NCBI GenBank assembly: GCA_016212635.1
Contig: JACRFR010000018.1
Span: 1 to 64,000 of the forward strand
Source: Candidatus Liptonbacteria bacterium
Lineage (GTDB): Bacteria > Patescibacteriota > Minisyncoccia > UBA6257 > 2-01-FULL-56-20
Direction: 5' to 3'
DNA length: 64,000 nt
A model generated the notes under the pieces. It saw only the letters and a list, made by a program, of their open reading frames with translations, made no database searches and was not told the DNA's origin. The position numbers were made by a program, and so were the translations under genes. How positions within the stretch are numbered: position 1 is the stretch's first letter; every line of letters begins with the position of its first letter. Shown piece after piece: positions 10,572-18,291 of this stretch.

Positions 10572-11754
10572 GAGAGTGTATTAGTTTTTCCAACCCAGGC
10601 AAATGCTTCATCTTCAATCCAAGGTAATCTGAGATTCCCGAATACGGTATTTTTTTCTGCTTGTAAGCCTCAAAAACAAGAGAGCTAAAACCCACGCCAT
10701 TTTTTGACAAGATAGTCTTCAGGGAAAATCTCCCACCCTTCTTCCCATTCGGCCGGGGTTCACCATCCCATTTTTTTGTTTTGGCTTCGTAAATTGCCGA
10801 AGTAACATAATTGAATGTTAGCAACCTCCTCAAAATTACCACTCGGCTCACTTTGAAATCAAAAGCTATCCGCTCAATTTTAGAATCGAGGTCCTCGGGG
10901 GATATTTTTGTCTTATCTTTCAAAGTTCTATGCTTTAAGAATTCCGCCTCCGGTACCAAGAAGCTGGCGGCGAACTGGTTGCAAAAAACCTCAAGCTTAT
11001 TTATCCCATTCTTGTGACCGCTGAAAGATTTGAAGTTGTTGCAAATACCGGCTTCACGTAGAAGAACGTGCGCAAATTCATGCGCCAAAGAAAAGTTCTT
11101 TGCTCCTTCAGTATCCTTATTGTTCACAAAAACCAGATATGGCTGTTGGTCAGCGAAAGAGAAAGCACGACAATCTGTTATTGGAAAACTATCGTGAAGA
11201 CCGCTTTTTAGGGTTATCACGCCCGCACTTTCGATTTTGTTCCGTAGGTACTCGAAGAAATCCTCGTACTTCTTGAAACCAAATTGCTCATTTGCCGAAA
11301 TCAAAAGGTCAGCTCTTATGTTTTCCGCTAATTCTGAAGCGTTCTCATCTAAGGAATGCCGTGCATATTTAAAAAAAGGTCTTTCGCCGAGTTCTTCATG
11401 GAGATCTGCGGATACCTCTTGAACTCTTCTCGCTTTTCTAATAGCCAAGAGTGCCGCCGGAGATAAGAGCTTATTATCTTCCGAGTTGATAGTTCTGAGA
11501 TCTGGCGGATCCTTTTTTTCTTTCGGTGGACCATCGAGAAAGAATACGGCCAGGGGTCGTTTATATATTTCCGCGAGTTTTCTTACCTGTGCGAAGGTCG
11601 GCTGAGCAATTCCATTTTCCCACTCCTTAATGAGATCGGGGGTGACTTCTTTCCATGATTCAACCCAATTGGCCAGCAAAATTTCCATTTTTGGGCCAAA
11701 TCTTTTTTCACGTGCCCATTTCAATACTACAGGTTCAAATCTCAAATCTGCCAT
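10561..11754 (-). CDS. XRE helix-turn-helix / ImmA-IrrE zinc peptidase, probable antitoxin-regulator
   Basis: The 397-aa protein has an N-terminal XRE-like helix-turn-helix (about residues 35-80, ending WENGIAQPTFAQVRKLAEIY). A central ImmA/IrrE (COG2856) metallopeptidase domain carries the HExxH motif in FSLAHEFAHVLLREAG near residue 225. Proteins of this layout bind their own promoter and cleave or sequester partners. The downstream DUF4411 gene overlaps by 11 nt, the usual arrangement of this toxin-antitoxin-like class. The start is an ATG, and upstream (minus-strand) sequence before it is AT-rich and fits a promoter region. Confidence 0.8.
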   Translation of the reverse strand: MADLRFEPVVLKWAREKRFGPKMEILLANWVESWKEVTPDLIKEWENGIAQPTFAQVRKLAEIYKRPLAVFFLDGPPKEKKDPPDLRTINSEDNKLLSPAALLAIRKARRVQEVSADLHEELGERPFFKYARHSLDENASELAENIRADLLISANEQFGFKKYEDFFEYLRNKIESAGVITLKSGLHDSFPITDCRAFSFADQQPYLVFVNNKDTEGAKNFSLAHEFAHVLLREAGICNNFKSFSGHKNGINKLEVFCNQFAASFLVPEAEFLKHRTLKDKTKISPEDLDSKIERIAFDFKVSRVVILRRLLTFNYVTSAIYEAKTKKWDGEPRPNGKKGGRFSLKTILSKNGVGFSSLVFEAYKQKKIPYSGISDYLGLKMKHLPGLEKLIHSHAR

Positions 11755-12035
11755 AACTAAATTATAGCAATAAACAGCCCCGAAAAAACATCTGGTAAAA
11801 ACTTATAACCGCCTTTCAAAGAGGTAATCTAGACAGCTTCTTAGCGGTTATTTACTCTTTCGTACTCGTTCTATTCGTCTTGACTGGTTAGAAGAAAGTC
11901 GGCATTTAAGCCTCATGGTCGGTCTCACTGCGTTGTGCCCTCGAGAGGAATCGAACCCAGTAAAACTCTCCCCTAGATGACGGCGAATTGCCACGGGGCA
12001 GACACGTATTGTTGGTTACAGTACTGAAGTTTTAT
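11755..12035. other. Intergenic stretch with tRNA-like remnant
   Basis: No gene is supported. On the minus strand, 12000 to about 11930 reads like a degraded tRNA: a TGCCCC start, a D-arm-like ATCTAGGGGA, then a complete T-loop (GGTTCGATTCC) and GAGGGCA end. The anticodon arm is missing and the acceptor stem has mismatches, so it cannot be a working tRNA. The 3' part is the repeat described separately. Confidence 0.5.
11917..11957 (-). repeat. Imperfect copy of tRNA-Arg 3' end and flank (candidate att repeat)
   Basis: These 41 nt match 13164-13204 at 37 positions. They cover the T-loop, the 3' acceptor strand, the CCA position and about 16 nt beyond the tRNA. The intact tRNA-Arg lies at the other end, so the pair brackets the gene at 12036-13130 in the order expected after site-specific integration at a tRNA 3' end. 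No tyrosine integrase is visible between the copies. Confidence 0.6.
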
Positions 12036-13130
12036 TTAAAGAGTTGCAAACAACCCCAACTCTATACCGATGTCGTATGCCTCATCCACAGAACACGTCA
12101 TGATTTTTCTATAGCTTTTCCGGCCAAACCTTTTTTCGACAGCTCTGGCCAGGGGCAATATTTTGCCATCAATCCTTGCCTGCTCTGCGAGATTTTGGAA
12201 CTCCGGGATTTCTGCTCTTAGGCGTGAGACAAGAAGGAAAGCGGCGGCAGATTGGGAGCCAAAACTTACAGTACTACCGTCAAAATTAAATATCCTCCGA
12301 GATTCTTCCGGGAAGTTGTCTAGCCGCGGATCTTTTTCGGCCACATAGTTCAGTAACTTAGCGTACAAAGCTTTTCCTTTGGGAAATTGTGTTTGGAGTA
12401 AGTTGTCTGCGTCTTCTTCTGCGAGCATGGCTAGACCCTCTTCGACCGCCGGAGTTTGTAGACCTGCCTCGCATCTAATATATCCCAAACCTCTCCGCTC
12501 CAAAGGCTTTACGCTATCGAAAACATGTTCATTTTCTCCAGTCGCCTTGTTTCGCACGGTGCGAAACAGAAGAGAAAACGGTGCGGCATCGTGGTATAGC
12601 TCATGTAGAACTTGGCGGGCCTCAATATATTCTCTTACTGCTTTTGCGGCACCCGGCCTAGTCATTCCGCCTAAACTTTTTTCATCTGTCATGGCAATTG
12701 GGTGAAAATGATCATCATCCCTTATTCTTTGATCGAGAGAACTGGGCACAAGTTTTTCTTTTGTTAAATTATGTAGGACGATATATCCGAAGCTAGTGCC
12801 CGCCCGGAGGGCAGTTATGTTCCCCTCCTCCATAGAAGATGGGTTCCGCAATTTAAAGATGCGTTCTTGTTCTGTCCATCGTATTGGACTCAACACACCA
12901 AATTTACAAAATCGCTTCTCGTGCCACCGTCTAGCCCGGGAACTGAAATTTCGCATCTCGACCGACAGTTCAATAGTTCCTTCTTTGGCCGTTCGTGCTA
13001 CTTCGTTCATTGTCACTTTAACACCCATTCTAGTTCTGGAGATTCTTTGCCTCTCTTTCTTGTCTAGTAAGTCTGCAGACCGTTCCTTGTTGAGAATAAA
13101 GTTTTCTCCTGGCCTGGTAAAGTTTCTCAT
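12036..13130 (-). CDS. Putative gluzincin-type metallopeptidase (HExxH)
   Basis: I cannot name the family of this 364-aa protein with certainty. It has VLHELYHDAAP near residue 178, an HExxH zinc motif, and about 65 residues later PAVEEGLAMLAEEDAD, which fits the third ligand and resembles the ExxA-type motif of DUF1704/MATCAP-like peptidases. No signal peptide or membrane segment is visible, so it should be cytoplasmic. It stands alone between a tRNA-like remnant and tRNA-Arg, bracketed by a 41-nt repeat, which suggests it was carried in by integration. A peptidase role is inferred from the motif alone. Confidence 0.55.
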   Translation of the reverse strand: MRNFTRPGENFILNKERSADLLDKKERQRISRTRMGVKVTMNEVARTAKEGTIELSVEMRNFSSRARRWHEKRFCKFGVLSPIRWTEQERIFKLRNPSSMEEGNITALRAGTSFGYIVLHNLTKEKLVPSSLDQRIRDDDHFHPIAMTDEKSLGGMTRPGAAKAVREYIEARQVLHELYHDAAPFSLLFRTVRNKATGENEHVFDSVKPLERRGLGYIRCEAGLQTPAVEEGLAMLAEEDADNLLQTQFPKGKALYAKLLNYVAEKDPRLDNFPEESRRIFNFDGSTVSFGSQSAAAFLLVSRLRAEIPEFQNLAEQARIDGKILPLARAVEKRFGRKSYRKIMTCSVDEAYDIGIELGLFATL

Positions 13131-13179
13131 AATAATTGCTGCATGCTTGTATTATTGCGCCTCGGTCGGTCTCACTGCG

Positions 13180-13254
13180 TGGTGCCCCCGGCAGGAATCG
13201 AACCTGCATCACCTCCTTCGGAGGGAGATATCCTATCCGTTGAACGACGAGGGC
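13180..13254 (-). tRNA. tRNA-Arg (anticodon CCG) with encoded CCA
   Basis: Read on the minus strand, GCCCTCG pairs with CGGGGGC to form the acceptor stem, the T-arm is GCAGG-TTCGATT-CCTGC, and the anticodon stem-loop is TCTCC-CTCCGAA-GGAGG, giving anticodon CCG (13219-13221). Discriminator A is followed by an encoded CCA. The D-stem uses wobble pairs. Its 3' half is repeated at 11917-11957. Confidence 0.92.
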
Positions 13255-13261
13255 GGAAGAT

Positions 13262-13291
13262 GATCATTGATTATTAATCATTGATTATTAA
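13262..13291. repeat. ATTAATCATTGATT-type short repeat
   Basis: Two tandem units of ATCATTGATTATTA lie just outside the tRNA 5' end. The same motif recurs at 50171-50199 between the VirB4 gene and its upstream neighbour. It belongs to the micro-repeats scattered through the window; no function is visible. Confidence 0.6.
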
Positions 13292-13302
13292 GCGGCACGC
13301 TC

Positions 13303-14385
13303 TCACCCTAGCATGAAAAAGTAAAGTTCGCAAACTGCGGCTGCGGCGAAGGCGGCGGCGGCCAGGGTTAGCAGCCACGACTTAAAGCCGCTGGGCCGCA
13401 GGACCGAGCGCACAACCAGAGCCAGTAAGACGTACTGGATGGCCAGGAACAGGCCGCCGACAAAACCGATGGTTCGGATCACGTCCGCGGACCGGAATGC
13501 GATCGCGAGGAGAAGCGGCAGGAGCGCCACCGCGAGATCGGTCGCGAACTCCGGAATGCGCGCGCCCTCCCGCAGGGAACGGAGCACTTCGCGGCCGACC
13601 GGCACATAAGAGGTCCAGATCGCCGTCAAGCCGCAAAACGCGATGGTCCGAACCAGCGAACTCGACTCGCTGCCGAAACCCAGGATGGCGGCGGCAAAGA
13701 TCGCATAGACTACGGCCACCACCGCGGCCGAGACGGCAAACATCCCCGGGGCGCCAAATGATGTTCTGGCATACTTCCGGCGCAGAACCGCCACCGGCTC
13801 CACCGCTGTCCAGCCGGTTAGGGCGAACAGGATGGCGCCGAACGGCAAAAAGGCCGCCGCGAGATTCACGCGCGGCTCGCCCCGAAAGGTCAGATCGGGC
13901 GCGAGCACCGCGAGGAGCAGCACGATGCCAACCAAAAGGAGGGTGCCCACGGCCTCGGCCCGGGCGAAGCGCCGGATCCCGATAAAAAGCGGTAGGGTGG
14001 AAACCACCCAAAGCAGCAGGAGCGCCGGCCAACCTAAGAGTCCCGGCAATAAAGTCTCCACGAAAGCGGAGCCGAGTTGCAAGTAAATGAAAAGGGTCAG
14101 GAGGTTGCCGCAGATGATCGCCAGAAGTCCGGCGGTTCCGGCCAGGGGTCCGAGTCGAGATCGGACCAGCTCCAGGAGGCCCATCTTGTTGCCGGTTCGC
14201 ACGAGCGCCTGGTAGTAGGCGGCGTGAAGCGCGGCTAGCGCGATCGAGAGCCCGACTAACCACGCTAAGGCAATGAGCCAGCCGGACTGGTGGAAGGTAA
14301 CCGGCAGGGCAAAAATACCGGCGCCGATGGTCGTGCCGCCGACGATACTGATCGACCACCAGAACAGTTTACGGGAGTCGGACAT
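13303..14385 (-). CDS. Amino-acid permease (aromatic amino acid/HAAAP-like)
   Basis: The 360-aa protein is almost wholly hydrophobic with about ten or eleven predicted membrane helices. The N-terminus reads WWSISIVGGTTIGAGIFALP, the glycine-rich first helix typical of the Trp/Tyr permease and wider APC-type families, in which it lines the substrate site. It should import amino acids across the cytoplasmic membrane, which suits an auxotrophic reduced-genome cell. It is slightly shorter than E. coli TyrP or Mtr (about 400 aa). The specific amino acid cannot be told. No operon partner: the next gene is beyond a MITE-like element. Confidence 0.8.
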   Translation of the reverse strand: MSDSRKLFWWSISIVGGTTIGAGIFALPVTFHQSGWLIALAWLVGLSIALAALHAAYYQALVRTGNKMGLLELVRSRLGPLAGTAGLLAIICGNLLTLFIYLQLGSAFVETLLPGLLGWPALLLLWVVSTLPLFIGIRRFARAEAVGTLLLVGIVLLLAVLAPDLTFRGEPRVNLAAAFLPFGAILFALTGWTAVEPVAVLRRKYARTSFGAPGMFAVSAAVVAVVYAIFAAAILGFGSESSSLVRTIAFCGLTAIWTSYVPVGREVLRSLREGARIPEFATDLAVALLPLLLAIAFRSADVIRTIGFVGGLFLAIQYVLLALVVRSVLRPSGFKSWLLTLAAAAFAAAAVCELYFFMLG

Positions 14386-14399
14386 GGGGAGTTAAGTGG

Positions 14400-14581
14400 A
14401 ACCCATCTCCAAAGTAGGAAATTAATAAAGGTAGAGGAAGGGATTTTGCCCAAAATGGTTATTTTCGGCTGCAAAACCTGAAAACCTCCTAGAAATAGCT
14501 ACGGCTATTCCTTCGTCAGTTTTCATGTTTTTCGCTCGAAAATTTCTCATTTTGGCCTAAAACCTACTTTGGAGATGGGTT
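14400..14581. mobile_element. MITE-like element with 19-bp perfect inverted ends
   Basis: AACCCATCTCCAAAGTAGG at 14400-14418 is repeated exactly, inverted, at 14563-14581. The inner flanks are also partly inverted (CCAAAATG near 14454 against CATTTTGG near 14549). The 182-bp unit has no room for a transposase. Its right end encodes the last residues (EPISKVGFRPK) of the beta-CASP nuclease. No clear target duplication is visible. Confidence 0.6.
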
Positions 14582-15926
14582 CTAGCTCTATAGTTTCATT
14601 TTCCCGAGGCACACGGCTGGTCGCGCCCAGGTCGTGGTGAATTTTGCCGGCCAGGGTCTCGCTGGCTCCCGCCTCCCCCTGAACCACGAACACGCTTTGG
14701 AGCGCGGCGGCTCGGGGGCGGAGCCAAGACAAGAGGCGCGGCTGGTCGGCGTGCGCGGAATAAGCAGTGATCGAACGGCGCTCGCAGCGGATCGGCACTC
14801 GTTCCCCGAAGATGTGAACCTCCGGAGCGCCTTCCATTATTTGGCGGCCCAGGGAGGACACCGATTGATAACCCACAAAGAGAATCATACTTTGGGGATC
14901 GGGGAGGTAGCGCAGCTCGTGGTGGAGAATGCGGCCGCCTTGGGACATGCCGGAACCGGCAATAATGATCTTGGGCGGCGGCACATTATTGATGTCTTTG
15001 GACTGTTCCGTGGTCAGAGTCAGGCGCAACCCGGGAAAGTTTAAGATGTCGTCTCCGGAGCGAACCAGGCTGGAGGCTTCGCGATTGAAATAATTCTCGT
15101 ATTTCTTGTAAACGGCGGTCATTTTGATCGCGAGCGGGCTGTCCAGAAACACCGGCACCCGAGGCACGCCGCGATGCTCAAAGGCCTCGTTCAAATGATA
15201 CAAGATTTCTTGGGTCCGTTCGAGAGCGAAGGTGGGGATTAGGAGGGTGCCACGGCGAGCTATGGTGTCGCGCACGGCCTGCTCCAAGTCTTCTTGCCGG
15301 TTCGCTTCGCGCTCATGGACCCGGTCCCCATAGGCAGATTCAACCACGCAATGATCCGCCTCGGGCATGGGTTCGGTGGATCGGACAATGGGCGCGGGAC
15401 TGTTGCCCAGGTCGCCGGAGAAAACAATGGTGCGTTCGCGCGAGCGGATTTGGATAAAAGCAGAACCGAGAATGTGACCGGCATCGAAAAACTCCACATT
15501 GAACGGGCCGAGGGTAAGCGACTGGTGATACGGCAACGGCAACCACCGCTGCATAGTTCGATCCACGCTATCGATGGAGCATAAAGGGGAGCTGGCTTCG
15601 CGTTCCGCCTCTTTGCACAACACGTGCTCCGAGTCGATCAGGATAAGTTCCGCCAGGTCGCGGGTGGGCGGGGTGGAATAGATCGAGCCGCGGAATCCCT
15701 CCCCGACCAGCTTGGGCAGGCGTCCCACATGATCCAGGTGCGCGTGAGTTACCAGCAGGGCGTTGATGTCCCGCGGCTGGAAGGCAAAAGGTTGGAAGTT
15801 TTCCCTCTCCGCAAAGTGACCGCCTTGGATCAGTCCGCAGTCGACCATCAGTCGAAAACCCCCCGATTCCAAGAGATAGTTGGCGCCGGTGACGCTCCCC
15901 GCTCCGCCGTAAAAAGTGATGCACAT
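14547..15926 (-). CDS. Metallo-beta-lactamase/beta-CASP RNA-processing nuclease (YSH1-like)
   Basis: The 459-aa protein starts with MCITFYGGAGSVTGANYLLE and carries the zinc motif THAHLDHVG near residue 60, SGDLGN near 170, the beta-CASP ESAYGDR near 190 and YSAHADQ near 390. This is the order in Ysh1/TTHA0252-type exo/endoribonucleases, so a cytoplasmic zinc-dependent RNA-processing role is expected. Length is usual for the family. The last 11 codons before the TGA are supplied by the right inverted end of the adjacent MITE-like element, so the native C-terminus has probably been replaced. Confidence 0.9.
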   Translation of the reverse strand: MCITFYGGAGSVTGANYLLESGGFRLMVDCGLIQGGHFAERENFQPFAFQPRDINALLVTHAHLDHVGRLPKLVGEGFRGSIYSTPPTRDLAELILIDSEHVLCKEAEREASSPLCSIDSVDRTMQRWLPLPYHQSLTLGPFNVEFFDAGHILGSAFIQIRSRERTIVFSGDLGNSPAPIVRSTEPMPEADHCVVESAYGDRVHEREANRQEDLEQAVRDTIARRGTLLIPTFALERTQEILYHLNEAFEHRGVPRVPVFLDSPLAIKMTAVYKKYENYFNREASSLVRSGDDILNFPGLRLTLTTEQSKDINNVPPPKIIIAGSGMSQGGRILHHELRYLPDPQSMILFVGYQSVSSLGRQIMEGAPEVHIFGERVPIRCERRSITAYSAHADQPRLLSWLRPRAAALQSVFVVQGEAGASETLAGKIHHDLGATSRVPRENETIELEPISKVGFRPK

Positions 15927-15946
15927 GAACGGTTAACCCCACCTCA

Positions 15947-15968
15947 CCTCCCCTAAGATAAGGGGAGG
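15947..15968. repeat. CCTCCCCT palindrome
   Basis: CCTCCCCT and AGGGGAGG form an 8-bp stem around six bases. It is one of several related intergenic palindromes in the window (22390, 36766, 58483, 63569, 63616). It lies upstream of the beta-CASP nuclease gene and beyond the murE-like stop. Confidence 0.6.
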
Positions 15969-16007
15969 GACTAAGAACGGGTGTTTCTTAATTCAAGGTA
16001 TTATAAG

Positions 16008-17360
16008 TCATGCTAACGGCTGGCGGAAGCCCATAGCTTTTAACGCCTCAGTCGCGACCGCGCGCTCATCCCAGCCAACTTTGCGACCATTTATTTTCAT
16101 CGCCGTTTCGCCGCCTTTGCCCGCCAGGAGCACCAGGTCTCCCGGCTCCGCCAGCGCCAGGGCTTTAGCTATCGCCTCCTTACGATCCACGATCTTAAAA
16201 ATATTCTCGCCCAGTTTGCGCCGAGGATTTTGGAGCGCGCCTGCCGCCACCTGATCGATGATCAACGCCGGGTCTTCCTGGTAGGGATCGTCGGTGGTCA
16301 CCACGATCACATCCGCGCCCCGGTCGGCGACCTCTCCCATGGCCGGCCGCTGCCAGCGGTCGCGGTGACCGGCGGCAATACCAGTCAAGACAATAGTCCG
16401 TCGGGGTTGGTAAATTCGGGTGGCGGCGAGCGCGGCCGCAAGACCGCTGGGATCGTAGGCGTAATCGATCAGGACCCGGAAGGGTTGCCCCAGCTTAAGT
16501 TCTTCCATGCGGCCCGCCACCGGCTCCGCCGCGGCCAGCGCCGCGCCGATCACGTTCCAAGACAAGCCGTGCGCCCGAGCGGCGGCCGCCGCGGCCAGCG
16601 AGTTTGCCGCGTTAAACTCCCCCACTAAACGAGTGGTTAGAACGATGCCATTTACAGAAAGACTGGTCCCGGCGGGGCCGAGTTCCAGGCGGTCGGCCAG
16701 TAATACCTCGGCCATTTGATCGCGGGCCGCGGCGCCTACGGCGGGGTTGCCGGTATCCAGGTAATAGCCGTACTTCGTGGCAACCGGAACCGCCAGAAAG
16801 TATTCGGCGTGGGCGTCGGCCAAGTTGTAAATTCCCACAGAACCCGGGCGGCGGGCGATAAGTTCGAACAGTTTGCGCTTGGCGGCGCGATAATTTTCCA
16901 GGCCGCCATGCTGATCCAGATGTTCCGGGTAAAGATTAGTGATCAGCGCGGCGTGATAGCGGATGAAACGGTGGCGATACTGCCGGATGCCTTCCGAGGA
17001 GGTTTCGACTACGGCGTGGGTGCACCCGGCCCGGACCATGGCCCGGAGTAATTTCTGAAGCTGGAATCGTCCCAGCATGGTTTGGCGCGTGGTATTGCTC
17101 CACTCCCGATCTCGGATCCGGAAGTTGACCGTGGTTGCCAGACCGGTGGGCATCCCGGCCGCGTTTAAAATATGTGCGATGAGATTGCAAGTGGTAGTCT
17201 TGCCTTTGGTGCCGGTCACCCCGATCACGGTCAAGCGGCGGGACGGAAAACCGTAAACCAGCGCGCCCAGAAAAGCCAGGGTCAGGTGATAAGCCGACAA
17301 TAAAAACGGCAATCGGTACAGATACCGGACACCCGGAATTCGCTTTATTTTATCTAGCAT
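16008..17360 (-). CDS. murE: MurE-like Mur ligase lacking the N-terminal UDP-binding domain
   Basis: The 450-aa protein has the Mur ligase P-loop VTGTKGKTTTCNLI near residue 50, the central-domain ETSSEG motif near 119, EHLDQHGG near 145 and the C-terminal DDPYQEDP near 345. It should add an amino acid to a UDP-MurNAc-peptide in the cytoplasm. Canonical MurE is about 490 aa, with an N-terminal domain before the P-loop; here that is replaced by about 45 residues containing a hydrophobic stretch (FLLSAYHLTLAFLGALVYGF). The motif DDPY differs from the DNPR of diaminopimelate-adding enzymes, so the added residue is uncertain. Confidence 0.8.
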   Translation of the reverse strand: MLDKIKRIPGVRYLYRLPFLLSAYHLTLAFLGALVYGFPSRRLTVIGVTGTKGKTTTCNLIAHILNAAGMPTGLATTVNFRIRDREWSNTTRQTMLGRFQLQKLLRAMVRAGCTHAVVETSSEGIRQYRHRFIRYHAALITNLYPEHLDQHGGLENYRAAKRKLFELIARRPGSVGIYNLADAHAEYFLAVPVATKYGYYLDTGNPAVGAAARDQMAEVLLADRLELGPAGTSLSVNGIVLTTRLVGEFNAANSLAAAAAARAHGLSWNVIGAALAAAEPVAGRMEELKLGQPFRVLIDYAYDPSGLAAALAATRIYQPRRTIVLTGIAAGHRDRWQRPAMGEVADRGADVIVVTTDDPYQEDPALIIDQVAAGALQNPRRKLGENIFKIVDRKEAIAKALALAEPGDLVLLAGKGGETAMKINGRKVGWDERAVATEALKAMGFRQPLA

Positions 17361-17370
17361 TTTTGGTTGA

Positions 17371-17399
17371 TTGCGGCTGTGGATAACTTGGTGTATAAT
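17371..17399 (+). promoter_or_regulatory. Promoter with embedded DnaA-box sequence
   Basis: TTGCGG (17371-17376) and a perfect TATAAT (17394-17399) are separated by 17 bp. TGTGGATAA, an exact reverse-complement DnaA box, occupies 17378-17386 inside the spacer. It faces the hairpin-terminator unit downstream and diverges from the murE-like gene. Confidence 0.65.
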
Positions 17400-17405
17400 A
17401 GGTCT

Positions 17406-17478
17406 ACCAACAGGTGAGTCCCTACTCGTGAGGTACCGGAGGGTTCCTCTATATAGCGGGTGGGGCTCTGTTGTTTTT
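17406..17478 (+). ncRNA. Candidate small RNA: long hairpin ending in a U-run
   Basis: The predicted transcript can fold as one rod: CAACA with TGTTG, GAGTCCC with GGGGCTC, ACTCGT with GCGGGT, and an apical GAGGTACC/GGTTCCTC stem around GGAG. TTTTT at 17474-17478 follows, so the outer stem doubles as an intrinsic terminator. The T-run overlaps the stop codon of the convergent DUF3800 gene. It resembles no RNA family I can name; a 4.5S-like SRP RNA was considered and rejected because the conserved loop is absent. Confidence 0.5.
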
Positions 17479-18118
17479 AAGGAAATAGGGGATTTTCTTC
17501 CACGATTTTCTGGCGAATGAGATTGTAGTAAGTATCGTCTCCGTACTCATACTTACGAAAGATGGCCCAAGAAGCAAAATCTACGATTTGCAGGCTTGCT
17601 TCTTCTCTGGTTGATTTTATCTCTGCGGTCAGGCGCAGGGCATGGTTGCGTTCGGTCTGTTGTGCGAGGTACCACTTAAAGTTCTCGTTTAAAAACTTAT
17701 TTGTCTGCCGGCGCGACGCGACGAGTGTGATTGGCTCATTTACCGGTAAAAGTTTCTTTCGATATATTCGATCGAGAAGTATGTTGGTAACGTAGTTGTA
17801 TAAGACATCTTGTTCCGCTTGCAGATTGGTATATACCCGACGCTTATTAAGATAAATGCAAAGTATGCTGACGTCTTTCTCGGCCAAAAGCGAGAGGGTT
17901 TGGGTGCGCACTTTGGGTGATTCGTAGTGTGCGTGCAGTACGCCGACGTGCCGCTTCCTCTCACGTCCCGCTAGTGCGCGCCTGACTTTGCGCACGATTT
18001 TCTCCACCGGACCCTTGTGCGCGACAAAAAGCGCAGTGATTAAAAAATACTTAGTGGTTCGCTTTTTGGCGAAGTTAAAGCCCGAATCCCCGCTTTCATC
18101 CAGAAAGATGTGGACCAT
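17477..18118 (-). CDS. DUF3800 domain protein
   Basis: The 213-aa protein begins MVHIFLDESGDSGFNF, the DESG signature of the DUF3800 family. Later it has RKVRRALAGRERKRHVGVLHA and a C-terminal QIVDFASWAIFRKYE. The acidic residues and fold suggest an RNase H-like nuclease relative, but no biochemical role is established. Its ATG comes 2 nt after the stop of a small upstream frame that itself begins just after ruvA, so the three look like one transcript (ruvA, small ORF, DUF3800). The stop codon coincides with the terminator of the convergent small RNA. Confidence 0.8.
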   Translation of the reverse strand: MVHIFLDESGDSGFNFAKKRTTKYFLITALFVAHKGPVEKIVRKVRRALAGRERKRHVGVLHAHYESPKVRTQTLSLLAEKDVSILCIYLNKRRVYTNLQAEQDVLYNYVTNILLDRIYRKKLLPVNEPITLVASRRQTNKFLNENFKWYLAQQTERNHALRLTAEIKSTREEASLQIVDFASWAIFRKYEYGDDTYYNLIRQKIVEENPLFP

Positions 18119-18120
18119 GT

Positions 18121-18289
18121 TTATCTTCCCGCAGATTGGTAGGCCGCGTCAATTTCTCTCTGCAATTCGAGAGTGCGCGTCAGGGCGGCGGCCGTGCGGC
18201 AGTAATGGGCGATATCTTCCGCCGTGAGCCCGCGCCCCGCCCGGCTTGGCGGTTTTGTAAACCTCGGCGCTGTAGTGGGATAATGACAT
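18121..18289 (-). pseudogene. Small frameshifted ORF between ruvA and DUF3800 gene
   Basis: Starting at ATG 18289, 2 nt after the ruvA stop, the frame reads MSLSHYSAEVYKTAKPGGAR. It then loses its way in a G/C run (GGGCGGGGCGCGGG). One frame over the sequence continues as LTAEDIAHYCRTAAALTRTL and ends with a stop at 18121, 2 nt before the DUF3800 ATG. The total span is 169 nt, one base over a whole number of codons. The fit to both neighbours suggests a real gene of about 56 aa with a frameshift or sequencing error. No family is recognised. Confidence 0.45.
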
Positions 18290-18291
18290 AT

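Noticed and set aside
11930..12002. Possible tmRNA or complete tRNA on the minus strand
   Set aside because: T-loop and 3' end look real, but the anticodon arm is missing, the acceptor stem has mismatches and no tag frame is found; it is better described as a remnant.
17406..17478. Small SRP (4.5S) RNA
   Set aside because: The hairpin has a GGAG tip like some SRP RNAs, but the conserved A-rich symmetric loop next to it is absent.
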